From Paenibacillus sp. YYML68 (lineage in GTDB: Bacteria > Bacillota > Bacilli > Paenibacillales > NBRC-103111): DNA of 64,000 bases. Numbering within the stretch: position 1 is the stretch's first letter; each line of letters opens with the position of its first letter. Shown one piece after another: positions 8,394-18,908 of this stretch. The notes under the pieces were generated by a model. The model was not told the DNA's origin, made no database searches, and saw only the letters and a list, made by a program, of their open reading frames with translations. The stretch spans positions 4,406,501-4,470,500 of the forward strand of contig NZ_BQYI01000001.1 of NCBI RefSeq assembly GCF_027923405.1, in the 5' to 3' direction. A program made the position numbers and the translations under genes.

Positions 8394-10145
8394 TTGGATG
8401 TACGCGGTATGTTTAAAAAACTTCCGCTGGATAACCTACGTGGCCGATGGCAAAATCTCGCGCTTGGCTGGAAATACGGCTGTGCGCTTCTATTGTCCAT
8501 CCTTCTATTTGCAGGCTCAACGGGCATCGTCTTCACTTCCGTCCAATCCATTAAGAAAGACATTCAGCTCGTAGAGCATGTCAACAACGAGACGTTTGAA
8601 ATTGCAAGATCGATCTCTCTGCTTGACGCCATTGATGTGCAGGCCTATGAATTTATGATCTTCTCCAGCGGCGAGCGCAAGCAAACCTTGAGCAAGCTGG
8701 TCCAAGAGCTCGATCAGCTTCTCGATCAAATTGAGCAATCGCATAGTTCGAACACCGATGAAATTCATGCAACCATCGCTAAGCTGAAGCAAAATAACCA
8801 GGCAAATTTCAACACCTTCGAGAAGGATCTTGTATTTGCGGTTGAGCGCAATCTCAAGACAGACCTTGTGCTTGCCCGTCAACAGATGACGGAGAACAAG
8901 CTCGAAAATTATGGAATATTGCTCAACCTGCAGGGCCTGCTTAATGAGCAGCGCACAAAGGCCATACAAAATACATACAGCAATCTGACTCAAACGATCA
9001 TCGTACTGCTATTCTCCTTCGTCCTGTCTACCGCAATAGGCCTAGCGATTACGTTGTCGATCTCACGCTTAATCAAGAGACAGATGGATCAGCTCATTCG
9101 CATTAGCGACCGTATCGCCGACGGGGACCTTACGGTAGAGGACATGCTGCATGCAGGTCAGGATGAGATCGGGAAACTCTCACAATCGGTCTATAAGATG
9201 GCAGAGAACTTACGCACTATTATTATCAAAATGTCAGGCGTCTCTGAGCAGGTCAGCAACCAAAGCGCCATGATGCTCCGAGCCTCAAACGAGGTGCAAA
9301 TCGGAAGTCTCCAGATCTCGCAGACGATGGAGCAGCTGGCTGCCGGAACAGAGGAGCAAGCCGACTCCTCAACCGACATCGTTAACGTCATTGAAGGCTT
9401 GAACACGAAGGTGCTGGAGGCCAACAAGGAGAACGATACGTTAACCGGCGCCTCCCGTGACCTCATGGACATGGCCAAGGAAGGCAACAGCCTTATGCTC
9501 AGCTCCAAGCAAAAGATGGAGGAAATCAACAGCATCGTTCGCGGCTCCGTCGATAAAGTCAAAACGCTGGATCATAAATCGAAGGAAATTTCGAAGCTGA
9601 TCGAGGTTATTCACGATATTGCGGGTCAAACGAACCTACTCGCGCTGAATGCAGCGATCGAAGCGGCCCGCGCTGGAGAGGCCGGACGAGGCTTCGCTGT
9701 AGTCGCTTCCGAAATTCGCAAGCTATCCGAGCAAGTTGGACAATCCGTCGTTCACATCACCAAAATTGTGAAAGGGATTCAAGACGAGTCCAGAGCCGTT
9801 GCCAGCTCGCTTGAAACCGGCTACGAGCAGGTCGAAGCCGGCAGTCATATGGTGAAGGTGACAAGCGATACGTTCCAGAGCATCAATGCTGAAGTCATTA
9901 AGGTCGCAGATGGCATCCGCAACGTAGGCAGCAATCTGGAGCAAATCGCCGCAAGCAGTGAACGGATTCATAGCGCTGTCGAAAATATCGCCGCCATCTC
10001 CGAGGAGACTGCAGCCGGCGTGGAAGAAACGTCCGCATCCGCCCAGCAGCAGCATCAATCGGTGGAGGTCATTTCCCGATATGCGCAGGATTTGTCCAAG
10101 CTTACTGACGATTTGAACCAGATGATCGCCTCCTTCAAGCTGTAG
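8394..10145 (+). CDS. Methyl-accepting chemotaxis protein
   Basis: 583 aa. TM1 at about 28-48, a periplasm-facing (outside) helical-bundle sensor at 49-200, TM2 at 201-222, a HAMP domain to about 275, then a cytoplasmic MA signalling domain. The hairpin tip [33 protein letters not shown] lies at about 410-445 and identifies the CheA/CheW-binding region. The start is TTG, chosen because AGGGGGG lies 6 nt upstream; the next Met is five codons on and would be too far from it. The gene is followed 160 bp later by an orphan TRAP solute-binding lipoprotein on the same strand, a possible ligand-presenting partner (inference). Confidence 0.92.
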   Translation: MDVRGMFKKLPLDNLRGRWQNLALGWKYGCALLLSILLFAGSTGIVFTSVQSIKKDIQLVEHVNNETFEIARSISLLDAIDVQAYEFMIFSSGERKQTLSKLVQELDQLLDQIEQSHSSNTDEIHATIAKLKQNNQANFNTFEKDLVFAVERNLKTDLVLARQQMTENKLENYGILLNLQGLLNEQRTKAIQNTYSNLTQTIIVLLFSFVLSTAIGLAITLSISRLIKRQMDQLIRISDRIADGDLTVEDMLHAGQDEIGKLSQSVYKMAENLRTIIIKMSGVSEQVSNQSAMMLRASNEVQIGSLQISQTMEQLAAGTEEQADSSTDIVNVIEGLNTKVLEANKENDTLTGASRDLMDMAKEGNSLMLSSKQKMEEINSIVRGSVDKVKTLDHKSKEISKLIEVIHDIAGQTNLLALNAAIEAARAGEAGRGFAVVASEIRKLSEQVGQSVVHITKIVKGIQDESRAVASSLETGYEQVEAGSHMVKVTSDTFQSINAEVIKVADGIRNVGSNLEQIAASSERIHSAVENIAAISEETAAGVEETSASAQQQHQSVEVISRYAQDLSKLTDDLNQMIASFKL

Positions 10146-10304
10146 CTCCCCCTCATCAGATCGTTTGAGGAGGTGACCGCTTACCGGTAGAGATGAAGGC
10201 TGCCATTGCCATGCCCTGTGAAATGAAGTGAAGTACCCCCAACAGCATGAATCACTCGTCTTAGCGCGTATGGAACAACATCACACATTATGGAGGAAAC
10301 TAAT

Positions 10305-11381
10305 ATGAAAAAAATAAACAAATCGATGAGCGCCCTATTAGCACTGGTCCTAACAGCATCCTTAACTGCAGCCTGCGGCCAAACGAAGGAGGCGCCGCAG
10401 CAAGCAGCGAAGCCGGATGCTGCTACGTCAGGTGCTACCAAGCCGGAAGCGAAGCCGCAAGAGGCACCAAGTCAAAAATTCGTCTTAAACTTCGGACACG
10501 TTCTCTCCGAATCTGACCCGTATCATGCGGGCTACCTAAGCTGGGCTAAGAACGTCTCGGAGCGCACCAAGGGAGCACTTGAAATTAAAGTGTACCCGAA
10601 CTCCCAGCTAGGTGTGGAGGAAGACATTATTAAGCAGATCAAGGACGGCAAAAGCCTCGGCTATAACACAGACTCCGCACGTATGAGCAGCTTCATCCCG
10701 GAGATGGCCGTCATGAACGCGCCTTACTTCGTAGATAGCCTGGATGAGGTCATTAAGCTGAATGATACCCCTACCGTGAAGGCATGGAAGGAGAAGCTCG
10801 AGAAGGAGCACAAGATTAAGATCTTATCCTTCAACTGGGTGCAAGGCTTCCGTCACATGGTCATGAATAAGCCAGCCAAGACACCTGAGGACTTGAAGGG
10901 CTCCCGCATTCGTACACCTGGAGCTCCAATCTGGCAGGAATCGATTCGTGCCGTAGGTGCAACACCAGTTGCTCTTCCGTTCGGCGAAATTTACTCGGGC
11001 ATTCAGAAGGGTACCATCGACGGGGCAGATAACGTATACAACAGCACGCTGAACAGTAAGCTGTTCGAGGTTACCAAATATGTGAATGAGACGAAGCACA
11101 TTCTGCTCATCAACTTCGCGATCGTAAGCGCCGACTTCTTCAACAGCCTGCCTGCGGACTACCAGCAAATCTTAATGGAAGAAAGCGACAAGGCCGCGAT
11201 CGAAACATCCAAGAAGATCGAGCAAATTACGGGCGAATCCAAAAAGAAGCTGATCGAAAATGGCATGAAAATCGTCGAGGTCGACATGAACGCTTACAAG
11301 GCGGCCGGTGAGAAGGCTTACGAGGTGCTGAAGCTGAACGACATTCGTCAGCAGCTGTATACGGAAATGGGTAAGAAGTAA
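10305..11381 (+). CDS. TRAP-type dicarboxylate-family solute-binding lipoprotein (DctP)
   Basis: 358 aa from the ATG at 10305, chosen over the ATG at 10290 because GGAGG sits 8 nt before it. A lipoprotein signal ends in LTAAC, and an Ala/Lys/Pro linker follows. The DctP fold is marked by FGHVLSESDPYHAGYLSWAKNVSERT, the conserved GSRIRTPGAPIWQESIRAVGATPVALPFGEIYSGIQKGTIDGADN segment and NVYNSTL. These proteins bind organic acids, usually through the Arg in RIRTP, and deliver them to DctQ/DctM permeases. No DctQ or DctM gene is adjacent on either side, so it either uses a distant permease or serves sensing with the upstream chemoreceptor. It ends at a strong terminator. Confidence 0.9.
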   Translation: MKKINKSMSALLALVLTASLTAACGQTKEAPQQAAKPDAATSGATKPEAKPQEAPSQKFVLNFGHVLSESDPYHAGYLSWAKNVSERTKGALEIKVYPNSQLGVEEDIIKQIKDGKSLGYNTDSARMSSFIPEMAVMNAPYFVDSLDEVIKLNDTPTVKAWKEKLEKEHKIKILSFNWVQGFRHMVMNKPAKTPEDLKGSRIRTPGAPIWQESIRAVGATPVALPFGEIYSGIQKGTIDGADNVYNSTLNSKLFEVTKYVNETKHILLINFAIVSADFFNSLPADYQQILMEESDKAAIETSKKIEQITGESKKKLIENGMKIVEVDMNAYKAAGEKAYEVLKLNDIRQQLYTEMGKK

Positions 11382-11410
11382 ATACAATTTTTTTATGAAG
11401 ATATGTTCTG

Positions 11411-11437
11411 AACACACAGGCCTATGGCCTGTGTGTT
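11411..11437 (+). terminator. Terminator after the TRAP binding-protein gene
   Basis: AACACACAGGCC (11411-11422) and GGCCTGTGTGTT (11426-11437) form a perfect 12-bp stem with a 3-nt loop, followed by TGCTTT. It separates the gene from the distal end of the CRISPR array. Confidence 0.75.
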
Positions 11438-11513
11438 TGCTTTACAACTGAAAAGCATTTTTTGCATTCCCAAATGTTTCATACTTCGACGTCGGAACAT
11501 TCGACAACACTTG

Positions 11514-14500
11514 AAGTCGGTCCAGGCATCCCATACGGGATGCGACCGTCCTCGACGTCGTCCTCGTCGCGATTTTTAGGATTTCAATCCTCGCACCCCA
11601 TATGGGATGCGACGTCTATGTGATGGTGACAGGTCGTCAGATCGGATAATTTCAATCCACGCACCCTATACGGGATGCGACAGCTTGAGCAACTGCAGGG
11701 GGCGAGCGCATGCTATTTCAATCCACGCACCCCATACGGGATGCGACCCATAAGGCGAGCATCGAAGCTCCTTACGATGCAATTTCAATCCACGCACCCC
11801 ATACGGGATGCGACGGAGGACTTCGTATCCATAGGCGCTAGATTTGATATTTCAATCCACGCACCCCATACGGGATGCGACGCACAAGGCAAGTCTTGTC
11901 CTACGATTGGGCAGAATTTCAATCCACGCACCCCATACGGGATGCGACCTGTAATATTTTTCTTCTCGCAGGCCGATGACTTATTTCAATCCACGCACCC
12001 CATACGGGATGCGACTCAGCGTGGTGCATGCTGACCTCGGTGTGGTGATTTCAATCCACGCACCCCATACGGGATGCGACCGGCCTCTGTAGCCCAGCTC
12101 GCGCATACGGTCGCTATTTCTATCCACGCACCCCATACGGGATGCGACGGCTGGTGTGTTGACTGTATCGGTAGATCATTAATTTCAATCCACGCACCCC
12201 ATACGGGATGCGACGGTATTTTCAAGTTGGTTAGGAGATTGATTGGATATTTCAATCCACGCACCCCATACGGGATGCGACCTCTTCAACTTGATCACCT
12301 CGCCTTGTTACTAATTTCAATCCACGCACCTCATACGGGATGCGACGTCGTGACGACGCAGATTCAGAATCCGTCGTGTATTTCAATCCACGCACCCCAT
12401 ACGGGATGCGACCATAACGGACATGTCCCAACTTGCTCAATATTGGAATTTCAATCCACGCACCCCATACGGGATGCGACAAAATATACTGACGAAATTG
12501 ATTTAGAAGATGCATTTCAATCCACGCACCCCATACGGGATGCGACGAAAATATCGATTACAAGCGCCGCCGCTTGCGTATTTCAATCCACGCACCCCAT
12601 ACGGGATGCGACGCGAACGATCCTCCTTCGGGATGCCCGCCCGAAATTTCAATCCACGCACCCCATACGGGATGCGACTGCCGGCATCGAGCGTCCCTGC
12701 GCTCGCTTCAGATTTCAATCCACGCACCCCATACGGGATGCGACGATCTGCCCGTCTCCAGGCTGCCAGAGTGACATATTTCAATCCACGCACCCCATAC
12801 GGGATGCGACCGTGCATTTTGCTCGCGAAGCTCACGATTAAAGGATTTCAATCCACGCACCCCATACGGGATGCGACTTAATAAACTCACCTTAGCTGAC
12901 CGAATCAAAGGATTTCAATCCACGCACCCCATACGGGATGCGACACTATTTTCGTAAACTTCATTCGCGTTCGAATTGATATTTCAATCCACGCACCCCA
13001 TACGGGATGCGACGATTCGTTCCCTGAAATATCTACGGCAGATACCTATTTCAATCCACGCACCCCATACGGGATGCGACTCGGCTGGCTGATCAATATT
13101 GCGAAACGTAAGATATTTCAATCCACGCACCCCATACGGGATGCGACGGGAGCTAAGCTCCATAAGGCCACCCCGAGGAGGGATTTCAATCCACGCACCC
13201 CATACGGGATGCGACGTCATCGGGATACCGCGATATGGACACCATGACATTTCAATCCACGCACCCCATACGGGATGCGACTCGCAGTCCGAAGGGGCCT
13301 CAGTATTCCAAGTCAGAATTTCAATCCACGCACCCCATACGGGATGCGACGCTATTGGGCACTGCAAGCTTATAGAGCAATGCTATTTCAATCCACGCAC
13401 CCCATACGGGATGCGACGTATACGTCAAGAAAGAATGGTCACCGCAAGAAGATTTCAATCCACGCACCCCATACGGGATGCGACCTTCGCAGGAGGAGGC
13501 GGCGCGAGTACAGGGATTATTTCAATCCACGCACCCCATACGGGATGCGACCCGGAAACAGAGCACTACTGCGAGGATGTTTTATTTCAATCCACGCACC
13601 CCATACGGGATGCGACAACTGATCGCGGAGGGAGACGCATGACAACTGCAATTTCAATCCACGCACCCCATACGGGATGCGACTGCAGCGCGGATTCGTG
13701 CCCAACAGGAGGCCGAGGCATTTCAATCCACGCACCCCATACGGGATGCGACGGAATACGCCAAGAGCGCGGCAGCTCGCGAGGCTATTTCAATCCACGC
13801 ACCCCATACGGGATGCGACTGGATCTCCGCACTGGCTGCTGCTGGTTTACAAGTATTTCAATCCACGCACCCCATACGGGATGCGACGTCGTCCCAAGAT
13901 GCACCGCAAGCCCGGAAATCGTATTTCAATCCACGCACCCCATACGGGATGCGACCTCTTTTAGCCAGTCATTGTCCTTGCCGATCTCAGGATTTCAATC
14001 CACGCACCCCATACGGGATGCGACACTCATTGACCTGCAGCAGTACGGCGATCAGAAGATTTCAATCCACGCACCCCATACGGGATGCGACGATATTAAG
14101 TTTCGCAGGGAGGAATTAAACGATGATTTCAATCCACGCACCCCATACGGGATGCGACTGGCTCTGCAAGTTCTTATTTTCATGGTAGTCTTATTTCAAT
14201 CCACGCACCCCATACGGGATGCGACCAGCGGGTACCTCCGGCGCTACGTCCGCACTTGATTTCAATCCACGCACCCCATACGGGATGCGACCCGTTTATC
14301 GGCACACTAAGCCTTGTCTGCAACATTTCAATCCACGCACCCCATACGGGATGCGACCCTGACTCTCCAGATACTCCATATACCTTCAATGATTTCAATC
14401 CACGCACCCCATACGGGATGCGACGCGCCAGCGTAATCAGACCTTTATAGCCGATCTATTTCAATCCACGCACCCCATACGGGATGCGACGGTTCATGCA

Positions 14501-15505
14501 GCGGCGCGGGCTAGGTCCTTACAAATTTCAATCCACGCACCCCATACGGGATGCGACGGCGATGCAGACGCTGCTCGACTATCAGATGAACATTTCAATC
14601 CACGCACCCCATACGGGATGCGACTATACGTGACGAATCCGATCTCATTAACTGCCTATTTCAATCCACGCACCCCATACGGGATGCGACCCTTGGTTGG
14701 GCTGATCTACTTATCTTACAAAGAGATTTCAATCCACGCACCCCATACGGGATGCGACCATCGTTGCGGCTAGCCGTAGTAGCGGAATTTTTGATTTCAA
14801 TCCACGCACCCCATACGGGATGCGACTTGTAGGGATACCAAAGAGAGGAGACTGGACTGATTTCAATCCACGCACCCCATACGGGATGCGACTCAAACGG
14901 AATGTAGTAAACGTTCTTCGGGATGTTATTTCAATCCACGCACCCCATACGGGATGCGACGTAATGATGGGTCAAAAAGCGCCGTTTGGTGACAAAATTT
15001 CAATCCACGCACCCCATACGGGATGCGACTCGCGTCGACCTCATCGTCGTTAGCGACCTTCGGATTTCAATCCACGCACCCCATACGGGATGCGACCCTA
15101 GCGAGTTGAAGTAATTACCCGTGGATACTTATATTTCAATCCACGCACCCCATACGGGATGCGACCTTCTCAATCCACCGACCGTAGTTGTTTTTGAGGT
15201 TATTTCAATCCACGCACCCCATACGGGATGCGACTGAACCTTGCGATGATTAAAAAGCTCAGCCTGCAATTTCAATCCACGCACCCCATACGGGATGCGA
15301 CTCGTTTTCTGGTGCAGTCCCGTAAACTCGGTGTCGAAATTTCAATCCACGCACCCCATACGGGATGCGACAGTGCAGGGGCAACGTCAATAACTGGGAG
15401 CACATATTTCAATCCACGCACCCCATACGGGATGCGACAGCAACCAACAAGCCGCAGACAGCGGATGAGGACATTTCAATCCACGCACCCCATACGGGAT
15501 GCGAC
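11514..15505 (-). CRISPR. Type I-C CRISPR array, 60 repeats and 59 spacers
   Basis: Repeats are 33 nt; on the plus strand each begins ATTTCAATCCACGCACCC and ends CATACGGGATGCGAC. Read on the minus strand they begin GTCGC and end GTGGATTGAAAT, the type I-C form, with a CGCATCCC/GGGGTGCG hairpin and an 11-nt handle. Hand counting gives 60 repeats with spacers of 32-37 nt. The repeat at 11514-11546 is strongly degenerate, and those at 11581, 11649, 12116 and 12314 carry one or two substitutions. All variants lie at the low-coordinate end, so that end is the old, leader-distal one and the array is transcribed on the minus strand from the leader next to cas2. Confidence 0.98.
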
Positions 15506-15687
15506 AGCGATTTTTGACTCTAAAACACCCAAAACTCAGTGTATGAGTACAAAAACACACACAAATCAACTAAAACAATAGTAAATATACACGTATGTAA
15601 CGCAGATATGGTATTGATTAACATTTATTTGGTGCGAATATCCCTGAAATGATATGTGCACTCCATATTCGCACCGTCACATTCGCA
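15506..15687 (-). promoter_or_regulatory. CRISPR leader
   Basis: AT-rich 182 bp between the cas2 stop and the first intact repeat. It contains GTGCGAAT three times: twice on the minus strand with a 14-bp period (15681-15688, overlapping the cas2 stop, and 15667-15674) and once inverted (15632-15639). An 11-bp perfect inverted repeat GGTGCGAATAT/ATATTCGCACC spans 15631-15675. Expected roles are promoter for the array and a landmark for Cas1-Cas2 integration. A TTGATT and CATACA pair with 18-nt spacing on the minus strand is a weak promoter candidate. Confidence 0.75.
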
Positions 15688-15987
15688 CTACAACAACAAT
15701 GGACCTTCTAAGTCAAAGACTTCTTTCGCTCCAATGTGCTCTACCTTGTTCTTATAGTTATTTCCCAGCTGATAGAACCGAAGACTGTCTTGCTCTTGAT
15801 CGATAATGTCTAGAAGCTTTATCTTTAATATAGCAAATTGTGTTGGATCGATCACGCATTCAAAAACTGAATTTTGTACTCTTTGACCGTAACTCAGACA
15901 AGTCTTCGCAACTTGCCTCAGCCTTCTTTGCCCTGCACTGCTTACAGTGCTCACATCGTATGTAACTAATACCAGCAGATCCTTCAC
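15688..15987 (-). CDS. cas2: CRISPR-associated endoribonuclease/adaptation protein Cas2
   Basis: 99 aa. It begins with the ferredoxin-like strand LLVLVTYDV (Asp11, the conserved acidic residue of the family) and contains RVQNSVFECVIDP. Cas2 dimers bridge two Cas1 dimers in the spacer-integration complex. The start is GTG, directly following the cas1 stop codon with no gap, so translation is coupled. It is the last gene of the cas operon, next to the leader. Confidence 0.96.
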   Translation of the reverse strand: MKDLLVLVTYDVSTVSSAGQRRLRQVAKTCLSYGQRVQNSVFECVIDPTQFAILKIKLLDIIDQEQDSLRFYQLGNNYKNKVEHIGAKEVFDLEGPLLL

Positions 15988-17019
15988 CTACTTCCACAAG
16001 AATGGTGGATACTCGTCCAGATCATTACGCAAATATCTAGCTAACAGTAAGGCTTGTGCATGAGGAACCAAGCCCCATGAGATCTTCTCCCCCAGATAAG
16101 GGTGAGTGATTTTCTCCTGCTTCTTATCCTGCCAAGCGGCTAAAAACTTCTTCCTACCTTCATCCCTCATGATAGCAGCGCCGTTCTCTTTCTTGATGAA
16201 GTCGTCTTTATTTACAATCCTCTTGTTAATAAGCGACAACACAAACTTATCTGCCACAACTCCGCGTAGCTCCTCCATAACATCCAATGCCAAGGATGCG
16301 CGACCTGGCCGATCTCGATGTAAGTATCCAACGTAAGCGTCCAAGCCAACGCCTTCTAAGGCAGCCGCCACATCACTCGCAAGCAACGAGTAGGCGAACG
16401 ACAGCATCGCATTGACGTAATCCAACGGAGGTCGACGTGAACGAGAATGAAAGTAGAAGTCCTCTTTCTGCTGCAGGATCATAGAATCAAACAGCTTATA
16501 ATAGCTAGTAGCGGCTTGGCCTTCCAGGCCTCTTAATCGCCCCAAATCCTCGCACGCTCTTACATCGAGAATGGCAGCCGATAGCTGCTGTGAAATCGAT
16601 TTGAACTGGTCAACATCGATACGCAATGGATAATCTCTAGTCATTCTTTCGATCATCCACTTGTGATTGTAGAGCTTGCCTACGATAAAGTTTCGTGCGA
16701 TCTTCGCTGACAGCGCTTCGTCTTCCGAGATTTTATACTGTTTTTTTCGCAGAACGACATTTCCCTTGCTCTCCCCAATAACTCGGGCAAGAAATCTACC
16801 GTGCGCAGTGAAGAATACAAGGGAAATGCTACGCTCTGCGCAATAACCCATTAACGCAGGACTTGCTCCCGTATAACCAAACGTAATGATCGCTTCCAAG
16901 TTGTGCAGCGGCAGTCTCCCTAGCTTCTCTTCATCCTTCAGAACGACAACATTATCGCCATCCAGCGACAAATACGTATCGGGCTGTGTAATATACAACG
17001 TATTAAGAAGCTTTTTCAT
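15988..17019 (-). CDS. cas1: CRISPR-associated integrase Cas1 (type I-C)
   Basis: 343 aa, the usual length for Cas1c. An N-terminal beta domain (LYITQPDTYLSLDGDNVVV) is followed by the helical catalytic domain. The metal ligands of the family can be placed at Glu166 (GLEGQAA), His234 (GYLHRDRPG) and Asp246 (LALDVMEEL). It catalyses integration of new spacers at the leader end with Cas2. The start overlaps the cas4 stop by 4 nt, and the stop abuts the cas2 start. Confidence 0.97.
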   Translation of the reverse strand: MKKLLNTLYITQPDTYLSLDGDNVVVLKDEEKLGRLPLHNLEAIITFGYTGASPALMGYCAERSISLVFFTAHGRFLARVIGESKGNVVLRKKQYKISEDEALSAKIARNFIVGKLYNHKWMIERMTRDYPLRIDVDQFKSISQQLSAAILDVRACEDLGRLRGLEGQAATSYYKLFDSMILQQKEDFYFHSRSRRPPLDYVNAMLSFAYSLLASDVAAALEGVGLDAYVGYLHRDRPGRASLALDVMEELRGVVADKFVLSLINKRIVNKDDFIKKENGAAIMRDEGRKKFLAAWQDKKQEKITHPYLGEKISWGLVPHAQALLLARYLRNDLDEYPPFLWK

Positions 17020-17669
17020 TCCCTGATTTTCCCTTCAAGATAACTTTTGACGGTCTGTTTACTCATAAGCTCCGGCAAGCAAATATGGAGAAGGGAACAG
17101 CTTTGACAGTAGGGCCCAGTTTTCACCTTGGGTGTATGTCTTCGTATGAAATAGTCATGCATTTCCTCTACAATTAGCCTTACCTTTGATTTAAGTGCTG
17201 CGGTAATTGGCACTTCAATTCGATGCTTGATCTCGTTATAAAATATATAGCCTACGTTGACCTCGCATAGCAGCATTTCCTCCAGACAGAGAGCTTGTGC
17301 AGCTAATTGCAGCACATCCTCATCCTTCATTTTGGGCTTACCGCGTTTATATTCAACAGGATAAGCCAAATATGTCCCCTCAGCTCCGCTGATTGCAACG
17401 CCACGGTCATCTTTAATAAACTCGACAACATCACAAATTCCGGTAATCTTCAGTTCCTCGGACTTTACTGGCATCCCTCGAACAGTAAGCTTGTCTCCCC
17501 GTTTTTCCCTGGTAAACGGTTGGTCGACGTTCCGATGAAGGTGATTACCCTCAATTGTCTTGACGTTCTCTTCCCACTGCTGTTCAATATGGATCAGCGC
17601 CCACTGCCGCCTGCAAAACTGATAGTGCTGTATACCCGATAACAACAAATAATCTTCGCTATAATCCAT
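17016..17669 (-). CDS. cas4: CRISPR-associated exonuclease Cas4
   Basis: 217 aa RecB-like nuclease with an iron-sulfur cluster. Cysteines Cys19 (HYQFCRRQW) and Cys188, Cys191 and Cys197 (YCQSCSLLHIC) form the cluster set. The nuclease core includes the CDVVEF and PVEYKRGK motifs. In type I-C systems Cas4 works with Cas1-Cas2 to trim prespacers and select those next to a proper PAM. It overlaps the end of cas7 by 11 nt and the start of cas1 by 4 nt. Confidence 0.96.
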   Translation of the reverse strand: MDYSEDYLLLSGIQHYQFCRRQWALIHIEQQWEENVKTIEGNHLHRNVDQPFTREKRGDKLTVRGMPVKSEELKITGICDVVEFIKDDRGVAISGAEGTYLAYPVEYKRGKPKMKDEDVLQLAAQALCLEEMLLCEVNVGYIFYNEIKHRIEVPITAALKSKVRLIVEEMHDYFIRRHTPKVKTGPYCQSCSLLHICLPELMSKQTVKSYLEGKIRE

Positions 17670-18519
17670 GAATGATCTCGACTTCTAAGCCTTCCAAGGG
17701 CACAACTGAAAACGTATAGTCCGTATAAGCTTTAGGCTCTTCAACAAGTCTTTCCACCAATAACGATCGATGAACCTTGGCCGAAGAATATTGGCCCATC
17801 TTGGACCGATGCGCCCACCAATAAACAGTGTGTACTTCCATGCTTCCTTCGGGCCTAGCTGATGATGCATCGTTCTCGAACAAGGAGACGAGCGCTTTCT
17901 TCATTTTCTCGGCATCTTCAACTGAAAACCCTGTCTTCTCAGCCAACTGTGTATTGATACTTCCATAGAACAGATACACCCCCGAATCTACGCGATGCTT
18001 CATACCCATCGTATCCGAACCTCTTGCAGCTCCCGGCTCCGAGTTCACGCTCTTCGTAATTTGCATACTCGTAATATCGATTGGATCTAAACTAGTTGCG
18101 GTGTGGATAGATACAGGCCCCCGGACACCGACAGAGACACCGCCGTTCTTATCTCCTTTGAATGCAAATACTTGACCGAATGCTCTGACATCTAACCATT
18201 CTTGACAAGCGATGCTGGAAAAATCATCACTCGAGACCGTCTTTGACTTCAATATTTTCTCCAGCTTAGGATTCGCGTCGGCCCGCTCTCTTAAGCTATT
18301 GAATGCATCCGACTTCCGGTCATTCGATTGAACAAAGATCGATTCGCCCATATCCTGCAGACGATTGCGAATCTTCCGCTTCAGAGCAACATCCGAGATT
18401 TCACCGTATCCATCGTAATTTTGACGAGGACGATTACCATTCAGTGGGTCACCGTTTGGGTTCGCCTTACTTACGGACAATACAACTGCAAAATCAATTT
18501 TGTGATCTAATGGTTTCAT
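17659..18519 (-). CDS. cas7: Cascade backbone subunit Cas7 (Csd2, type I-C)
   Basis: 286 aa. It begins with the RAMP strand HKIDFAVVLSVSKANPNGDPLNGNRPR, a signature of Csd2/Csh2 Cas7 proteins. The GVRGPVSIHTATSLDPIDI and TKSVNSEP segments are also typical. Several copies line the crRNA and form the Cascade backbone. AAGGAG lies 8 nt before the ATG. It follows cas8c by 14 bp, and this strong separate Shine-Dalgarno agrees with the higher copy number needed. Confidence 0.96.
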   Translation of the reverse strand: MKPLDHKIDFAVVLSVSKANPNGDPLNGNRPRQNYDGYGEISDVALKRKIRNRLQDMGESIFVQSNDRKSDAFNSLRERADANPKLEKILKSKTVSSDDFSSIACQEWLDVRAFGQVFAFKGDKNGGVSVGVRGPVSIHTATSLDPIDITSMQITKSVNSEPGAARGSDTMGMKHRVDSGVYLFYGSINTQLAEKTGFSVEDAEKMKKALVSLFENDASSARPEGSMEVHTVYWWAHRSKMGQYSSAKVHRSLLVERLVEEPKAYTDYTFSVVPLEGLEVEIIHGL

Positions 18520-18533
18520 CTCAATCTCTCCTT

Positions 18534-18908
18534 TTAATTGTTTACTTCGGCTGAATTGGTATTCTCTTTCTTCGGGTATAGCTCATGACGTTGACTATAG
18601 TAGCCGAGTAAATACAATCCGGATAATGGCTTGTTATTAAACTGTTCAATCGGAATACGTGAGGCCACTTCATCAATAATCTTGGTCAAGTAGGTTGCCT
18701 TCGTCCCTAATCTAGCCTGATACGGCTGCAAGCAATCTTGTATCGTTTTCCATGTTCTAGCCGGATGTCTCGAGAAAGCATTCATATAGCGTATGGCGTT
18801 ACTAGCTCGTTCTTCATCACCCAACGCACGTCTTTCCAGTACATCGGCCACTGCCAGCAAGCGACCGAATAAATAGTCACGATCATTATTTTTTGTATCT
18901 AATGCCAC
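18534..18908 (-). CDS. cas11c: Internal small Cascade subunit Cas11c, translated within cas8c
   Basis: An in-frame GTG at codon 515 of cas8c (18908-18906) is preceded by AGGAGGG (18922-18916) with a 7-nt gap, one of the best Shine-Dalgarno sites in the operon although it lies inside a gene. Translation from it gives 124 aa ending at the cas8c stop, beginning with [12 protein letters not shown] after the start. Independent translation of the small subunit from the 3' part of cas8 is established for type I-C systems. Start choice and product are inferred from sequence only. An overlapping ATG one base upstream is out of frame. Confidence 0.72.
   Translation of the reverse strand: MALDTKNNDRDYLFGRLLAVADVLERRALGDEERASNAIRYMNAFSRHPARTWKTIQDCLQPYQARLGTKATYLTKIIDEVASRIPIEQFNNKPLSGLYLLGYYSQRHELYPKKENTNSAEVNN

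Noticed and set aside
11675..15581. Many open frames with repeated FNPRTPYGMR or SIHAPHTGCD segments
   Set aside because: These are translations of the CRISPR repeats, not genes.
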